DNA of 64,000 nucleotides from Diphasiastrum complanatum (lineage: Eukaryota; Streptophyta; Lycopodiopsida; Lycopodiales; Lycopodiaceae): the NCBI GenBank assembly GCA_029204225.1, contig CM055094.1:19313540-19377539 (forward strand), given 5' to 3'. Positions 58,915-64,000 of this stretch are shown in pieces. The notes below the pieces were generated by a model that was not told the DNA's origin, did no database searches, and saw nothing but the letters and a program-made list of their open reading frames with translations. Position 1 is the stretch's first letter. Each line of letters begins with the position of its first letter. The position numbers were made by a program, and so were the translations under genes.

Positions 58915-59481
58915 TTAAGTATGACATTCCTTCTGAGAAGAGAACTTGTGTTGTAGCTGGATAGTAGGATCGCGAGATTCGGAACTCAGTTCCCAGAAAT
59001 TATTGATTGATGTATGACATTCCTTCTGGGAAGAGAACGAGCAATCTATTATCGCAAAGTTGCAAGGATATGTTGATATGTTGTCTTCCGATCTCCATGC
59101 TCGTTTTCTATGAAATCTTGGGTCGAAAGAAGCATCATTCTGGACTTGCTTTGGTGCTTGCTCAAGCCTTTCATTCACGTGCGTATCTTTGAGGACTGGA
59201 GCTCTCCAACCGGTAGACGCCATTAATTCTGGCTGAGGAGAACTCCCGATCAAATTAGATGCGTCGTTGGAACTGACTTGTCCGCGTCTTTGCGTCCTAC
59301 CAGAATCGAATTACTAATATTATGTGCCTCCAAATCTCTTCGGCATATAGATTTTGTAGTTTCTGATATTTTGGCCAAACGGATTTTCTCAGCCACCGAT
59401 ACTTTGTTCATTTCTAGGTCCTGCTCAATCTTCCTAAGCCGATGTTGGATCAACAATCCTTTTCTGAGACTCTTCAGCCTC
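58915..59481 (-). pseudogene. Block A 5' half, broken (copy A7)
   Basis: Coiled-coil start (59481 down) and the first half of repeat 1 (WRAP, FHRKRAWRSEDNIS, CNFAIIDCS). A 1-nt loss in the VPTT-SNLIG region near 59262 and the 2-nt loss in the IVD region break it. At the 3' end a second KFSSQKECHT piece has been joined after TIQLQHK, so a short block is repeated at the breakpoint. Confidence 0.65.
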
Positions 59482-59533
59482 CTGTAAATGACGAAAATAA
59501 GAGACGAAATCAGAAGGACAGAGAACATCGATA

Positions 59534-59537
<4 letters not shown>

Positions 59538-59604
<67 letters not shown>
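59538..59604 (-). repeat. (GA)n microsatellite, 67 bp
   Basis: Acceptor-linked microsatellite of block A copy A7. Confidence 0.95.
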
Positions 59605-59606
<2 letters not shown>

Positions 59607-59984
59607 TTCCATGCATTGCATTCTATTTGTACTATTTCGAGTTAGACGTTGAGGCATTGTAGATTCTCTTTTCTTTTTAAAAGAATTGTAATTTTGTGTC
59701 AGGGCAGCCCGTAAATAAGCCATTTTATTTGTAGTATAGTATGCAACTTAGCAAAAAAACAGTGTAACTTTTGAACGGCAACTTGGATAGAGACGATTAC
59801 GGTGCCATTAGAAAGCCCTCGACGAGAGCTTTTTCAACGACACCCAACATGACCCAATTCCGGGCTACGGTGAAGAAGTTATGGCCAGTAATGGAGTAGC
59901 ATTATGGTGCATTTAAGAGTAAAGGATCAAGCAAATACTTATAAAACTGGTATATGGCAAGTTAGACACAATGATAAATTCAAG
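59605..59984 (-). other. Block A upstream spacer, internally deleted
   Basis: Lacks roughly 0.65 kb present at 25700-26390, joined at GCATTGTAG/ATTCTCTTTTC. No gene. It ends at AATTCAAGTTGACCGAG, where E5 sequence begins. Confidence 0.5.
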
Positions 59985-60836
59985 TTGACCGAGACGAGTC
60001 CATCAAAAGTCGACCGATTCGAATCCCTCCACAGTCGACCGAGCCGAGACTCCACTTGTCTGTTACAAGAGCCGAACCTTCAACAGAGTCCTCAGCCGAG
60101 TCCAGAACATGTCTGCCACAACATCTTCAAGTTCTGATGACCCAACTCTAGACATAATTGACATCACTATGGAAAGCCTCTATATCTATGAGATGAACAC
60201 CTGGTACCAGGAGGCACACTAGTTCCTGAGTCACATAGAGTTCCAACTTCCTCTTTTGATCAGTGGCTATCAGAGCCCATTTCGATTGCATATTGCTTAT
60301 AACCACACCCACAGATTTTCCAGTTCATGTTGTCTCCTAACCAAAATTTTGTTTATATTATCCCTATTTCTGGAGCTGACCTCAATACATTTGGCTTCCC
60401 TAGGGGACCAAACACAGTTAGTAGGACCCTCAAAAAAATTGAATCCATAGCATACTTCAAATACATAGACCGCTCAGCGGACAAATGGAAAAAAAAGATG
60501 GTTAACGTATTGAGGTCATAAATGATAAGCCCTTAGCTGCTCCATGTGCCTATCTAACGAAATATACACAGCGCTATAGGTCCAAGATCACCCGTATCCC
60601 CATGAAACTATTCCACATGATGGCTGATTCTAGACTACACAATGAGAACCTTTATGACTGGGCCCAGTTTGCTTCCAACTGCCTCCATGACTATATCAAG
60701 AACAAGCAAACCTCCACGTTATTAGGCTATCTTCTGATAGACGTCACTTTGTAGCAGTTGAGCCACTGACCTCGAGTTCAAGACCAGTTGATACTAGCAG
60801 AAAAAAGCTTGGGAGACTCCCTCAGAACCAGCGATC
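59985..60836 (+). pseudogene. E5 end and truncated gene E (copy E5)
   Basis: Last ~120 bp of the leader, then ATG at 60109, SATTSSSSDDP. Codon 38 is TAG. Middle segments PISGADLNTFGFPRG, KYTQRYRSKITRIPMKLFHMM and LLGYLLIDVTL-stop are readable. It ends at the same copia join as 28382 and 53250. Confidence 0.55.
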
Positions 60837-60844
60837 CACTATTC

Positions 60845-61618
60845 TCACCTTGAGTGTGAGGCTTCTGCTGTTGCTGTTGCACTTGATTCTTGCCCTTGGA
60901 ATAGTCTTTCTTCTTGGCGTACAGGGCCATGGATTTGTCTTTGATGGACAGGTCGTTTGTCTTTCTTCACATTTCTTCCTAAAGAAGATGACCGATCACC
61001 TTTAGAAGAGTGAGGCCGAGTTGTGTGGAGATCATCACCCCTTTAGCAATGATCTTGCCATCCTTCTTGATGTTACATGTATTTGTGGCGCACTCCACAA
61101 TCAAACCATTTTCAGGCAATTGCCCTACATTAAGCAAGTTCTTAGTGATACTGAAAATGTAAAGCACTCCATCAATCTTGATCTTCCTTGAAGATCCCAA
61201 GCATAAAGGTATGGATCCTATTCCTTCTATCTTATAACCATAATTATTTGCTGTAAAAATTTACGTGATCCTTCATAGGTAGATAAGGTTGAAAAATACT
61301 CCCTCTTACTTGTCATGTGGGAGCTAGCCCCACTATCTATCCACCAAGGGTCTTCACCTCTTATGCTTGAAGATGAAAAACTTGACATCATGAGGAAATC
61401 TTCATGAGAGCTCTCCTCTTCCTCTTGACCAAGGTTTGCTTGACTTTGAGTTTGCTTCTTCTTGAAGCACTCCGAGGCATAGTGCCTCATCTTGCCACAA
61501 AAGCAGCATTTGATCTTCGACTTATCCTTCTTTGGCTTGCTCGAGCTTTGACTTGGTTCTTCTTGAATGCAACACCTTTGCCTATGGATTTTCTCTTAAT
61601 CTTGATGAAAAGGGCCTA
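60845..61618 (-). pseudogene. Ty1/copia gag-protease relic (copy 4)
   Basis: DSGAS protease motif at 61323-61337 (Thr replaced by Ser); zinc knuckle CCFCGKMRHYASECF near 61480, with Tyr kept but the Gly-His spacing residue changed; IDGVLYIFSITKNLL. Gag N-terminus absent. Cut at 61618 in GATGAAAAG, where block B starts. Confidence 0.85.
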
Positions 61619-61990
61619 AATAGTGGTTTAACTACCTCTGGCAAGTAGATAAGTGGATGAGGTCGAGTTTGGACCCATTCTAATTGGCTAATTTTGGTAC
61701 ATTGTATCTAGACTAGATTTTCTAGGTTTTTGATAAAGTATCTAGAAGTTTCCAAATTAGGTCAAGTTTGGGGCAAGTGGCCAAATGACATTTTGGAAGC
61801 TATAAATAGTTGTACCTAAGTCAAAAAATAATCATCAAACTTTCATTCTTTGTGGAGAATTCATCTCTTATGTCCATCTCATGTGATTTTCTCTATCTTG
61901 GTTTTCTATGTCTAGAATGTTGATTTTCTTGTAGATCTTGATTCCACACGTGTGAAGATTATAATATATATGATTTTGTTAAACATCGAT
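61619..61990 (+). other. Block B spacer
   Basis: Direct copy of 6560-6940, with only the end of one 240-bp unit. No gene. Confidence 0.5.
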
Positions 61991-62200
61991 CTACAAACAT
62001 TTCAAAGATTTTTCTTCAAATTCAAATTTAACGATCTTCCCATGTGTGGTGAGTTGGTGTATGCGCTTTTGTTGGGCTTGTACACTCAAGTTCGATTCTT
62101 TGGGATCCCTCGCCAACTGTGGTTTCAATACTTTCTCTGCAAGATTCTCATTTGAAATTTGCTTGGGACCCTTCTTATCTCCATCAGATATTTGTTTCAA
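61991..62200 (-). pseudogene. Conserved 70-residue block B peptide
   Basis: Same frame as 6935-7144 and in the same orientation; reads KGPKQISNENLAEKVLKPQ. Unrecognised. Confidence 0.35.
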
Positions 62201-62247
62201 CGTTGATGCTAGGCCATACCACAGGCAAGTAGTTCATGTGTGACTCC

Positions 62248-62250
<3 letters not shown>

Positions 62251-62304
<54 letters not shown>
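62251..62304 (+). repeat. (CT)n microsatellite, 54 bp
   Basis: Perfect CT run between block B and the inverted array. Confidence 0.95.
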
Positions 62305-62308
<4 letters not shown>

Positions 62309-62830
62309 CCACTCAAGCCTACATGCCAAACCCACGTGGTATAGCTTAGTTGGCTTGCCACACAAGCCTATGTCTAGCCTATATGGCAGACTGCAACATA
62401 CCAGCATGAACATACTAGCATCAAGCCTATGTCATGCCTATATGACCTACCACGCAAGCCTATGATAGGCCTACATGGCTTGCCACATGGCAACTTGGGA
62501 GCCCCAGCTCTCTCTCTCTCTAGCTCCACTCAAGCCTACATGGCAGAGCTTGGTTGGCTTGCAACACAAGCCTATGGCAAGCCTATGTGGTATCCTGCGA
62601 CATGCTTACGTAGGAAGCATCAGAAACATGCCATGCCTATGTGGCCTGCGACGCAAGCCTATGGTAGGCCTGTGGTAGGCAACTTTTGAGCCCACCTATA
62701 TATATATATAGATATCTAGGTCCACTCAAGCCTACGTGGCACAGGGCCCAGTTGGCTTGACATACAAGGTTATGGTAGGCCTACATGGCTTGCCACATGG
62801 CAACCCTCAAGCTTGTATGATTTGCGATGT
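62305..62830 (-). repeat. GGCTTG/TGCCACATGGCA array, inverted
   Basis: Inverse of the arrays after the histone-like genes, with one longer unit and an (AT)n run near 62698. It ends inside the reading frame of the inverted CENH3-like gene. Confidence 0.85.
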
Positions 62831-63217
62831 GGCATACCATTGTCATAGGTGTTTCGAAACCTCATGACAAGAAGCATGTCCTTGGGCATCAGTGTCATGA
62901 ATGGAACACAGCATCGAATCCTCAAACAATTTTGTCTGGAAGTCCTCGTATACATTATCGAGGGCCTCCAATGCAGCGATATTCCACCTCACTGGATAGG
63001 GCAGATGCGTGGTCATATCTTGTGTAACCTCCCTCACAGCCCGGTACAAGGCTGCTTTCAGGATCACAAGTTTGGTGTACCTCTGCAAGGCCCTGATGTC
63101 CCTCAACCATGGACGGCGAGGTCTTCCGCGTCTTTGCAGACGTATCGGTTCAGATGTCTGGGGACAGGACGGTTGAACAAAATGGGTAAGCCTAGCAGTT
63201 TGCTTCGTCCGAGCCAT
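62770..63217 (-). pseudogene. CENH3-like histone gene, inverted unit 3, frameshifted
   Basis: ATG at 63215-63217 on the minus strand; MARTKQTARLTHFVQPS, QRRGRPRRP, and the H3 fold to FEDSMLCSIH, then an 11-nt deletion in the GKRV region (about 62898) shifts the frame. The remainder (TLMPKDMLLVMRF) is open at 62770-62955 in the other frame, ending in the array-coded tail. This is the most divergent copy (LPYPVRW, ALDNVYEDF) and its DSMLC agrees with the plant CENH3 consensus better than the DSMQC of the other copies, so it may be nearer the ancestor. Confidence 0.85.
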
Positions 63218-63229
63218 TGAGGTTGGATA

Positions 63230-63552
63230 TCTATACCATGCGAGGACAGAGATACAGCAAAAGAGAGAGCTAAATTATCTTGTGTAATGGCGACACTGAG
63301 AACTCTAAGGGTGATATTGCTACAACGCGAGAGAGTGGCAAAGACAGGCGGGGAGAGACAGGGGCTTGCATGATGGCAATACTGGGAAAGTCAGGATGAT
63401 ATCGCTACGACGTGAGAGGGTGTAAGGAATAGGCCTGGGGACGACGTCGCCCCCATGATGGCGATATCAGGAATGCAGGTTGTATGGAAGCAATCAGACA
63501 TGACAGCAAATTACACGAAAACCTATACAATCCCCGGGAATGGACTTATATA
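63230..63552 (-). promoter_or_regulatory. Leader and TATA box of inverted histone unit 3
   Basis: GATATC-type repeats (one now GATATT, near 63310) between the ATG and a TATATAAG box at 63545-63552. Same order and spacing as units 1 and 2. Confidence 0.65.
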
Positions 63553-63555
63553 GGA

Positions 63556-63960
63556 GAAAAAAGTTGGCACGTGTGAATCATAGCGAAACGTGGCCCAGTC
63601 AATAGCTGACATGTGGAACCACATGTTTGTATACGCATGTGTGAAACTGCACGTCTGGATCAACATGTGTGGGATCCCATGTGGGGACATGTGGCCGAAT
63701 GGATCAACGACATGTCTTCTTGCACGTATCGGCTCGCATGTGTGGTCACGTGGCCCAATCAGTAACTGATGTGTGGTACCACACTTCTGTATCTGCATGT
63801 GTGAAACTTGCACATGTGGCCATGTGGTCGAATGGTTTGGCGACGTGTGTTCTGGCACGTGTTAGCTCGCACGTGTGGGCACATGGCCGAATGGCAGATT
63901 GACGTGTATTGTAGCACGTGTGGTGTCACACGTGTGGACGGTTGTATTACGCGCCATAGA
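63556..63960 (-). promoter_or_regulatory. CACGTG-rich promoter array, unit 3
   Basis: Six perfect CACGTG hexamers counted, with many CACATG variants in their place. The unit edge (GTACGGCTTGGGTT, inverse of AACCCAAGCCGTAC at 42830) is reached at the end of the window, so an inverted F gene may follow outside. Confidence 0.7.
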
Positions 63961-64000
63961 TCTGATCCGCTGTTGAATCGACGAGTGTACGGCTTGGGTT

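Overview
This is a gene-poor, repeat-dense nuclear window, most likely from a land plant. The signs are Ty1/copia and Ty3/gypsy relics of plant type, very long GA/CT microsatellites, AT-rich spacers with plant-style intron borders, and a histone gene resembling plant CENH3. I cannot name the species. A Penelope-like reverse transcriptase (RT) in this setting points away from the well-studied flowering plants, but that is weak evidence. I see no rRNA, tRNA, CRISPR or bacterial-type genes. Nearly every open frame is a broken member of a multicopy family, so the window is best read as a mosaic of a few repeated blocks. Some open frames noted here begin at a non-ATG codon and mark coding potential only.

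Blocks (names are mine). A: an unrecognised coiled-coil protein with two internal ~210-residue repeats, behind a splice acceptor whose pyrimidine tract is a (CT)n microsatellite; seven broken copies. B/D: AT-rich spacers carrying a conserved 70-residue peptide and a 240-bp tandem repeat. C: Ty3/gypsy protease-to-RT-linker relics. E5/E: a leader with 36-bp tandem repeats and an unrecognised gene. F: an unrecognised multi-exon gene. H: a centromeric-H3-like (CENH3/CENP-A-like) gene with its own CACGTG-rich promoter and a GATATC-repeat leader, followed by an array of 'GGCTTG/TGCCACATGGCA' repeats. Also present are copia gag/protease relics and Penelope-like RT relics.

Layout: A+ A+ B+ (1-7520); C- C- gypsy protease- (7521-11321); Penelope RT- (11460-12380); H remnant without its gene (12430-13005); copia and LTR (13008-13997); E5-E-F-H (14114-20650); B-, A- (21095-26720); E5-E-copia- (27281-29783); amplified E5/C chimeras (30628-35500); Penelope RT+ (35876-36481); gypsy gag/protease+ (36701-39130); then a second copy of E5-E-F-H-B-A-E-copia (38497-55216); another E5/C chimera (55989-57540); A+ meeting A- head-on (57541-59481); E-copia- (59985-61618); B+ and an inverted H unit (61619-64000). 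The segments 14114-30628 and 38497-55216 are one ~16.5-kb duplication offset by about 24.4-24.9 kb.

The standout is the H unit. A histone-fold protein with the CENP-A-type Trp, a lengthened loop 1 and the 'VTLMPKD' motif is present as one uninterrupted frame (43611-44069), two full-length broken copies, two truncated histone-fold-only copies fused to block B, and one gene-less promoter remnant. It lacks introns in the region seen, carries an AT-hook-like motif in its tail, and reads through into the flanking repeat. It looks like a centromeric-histone gene picked up and amplified by repetitive DNA. Whether any copy is expressed cannot be judged from sequence alone.
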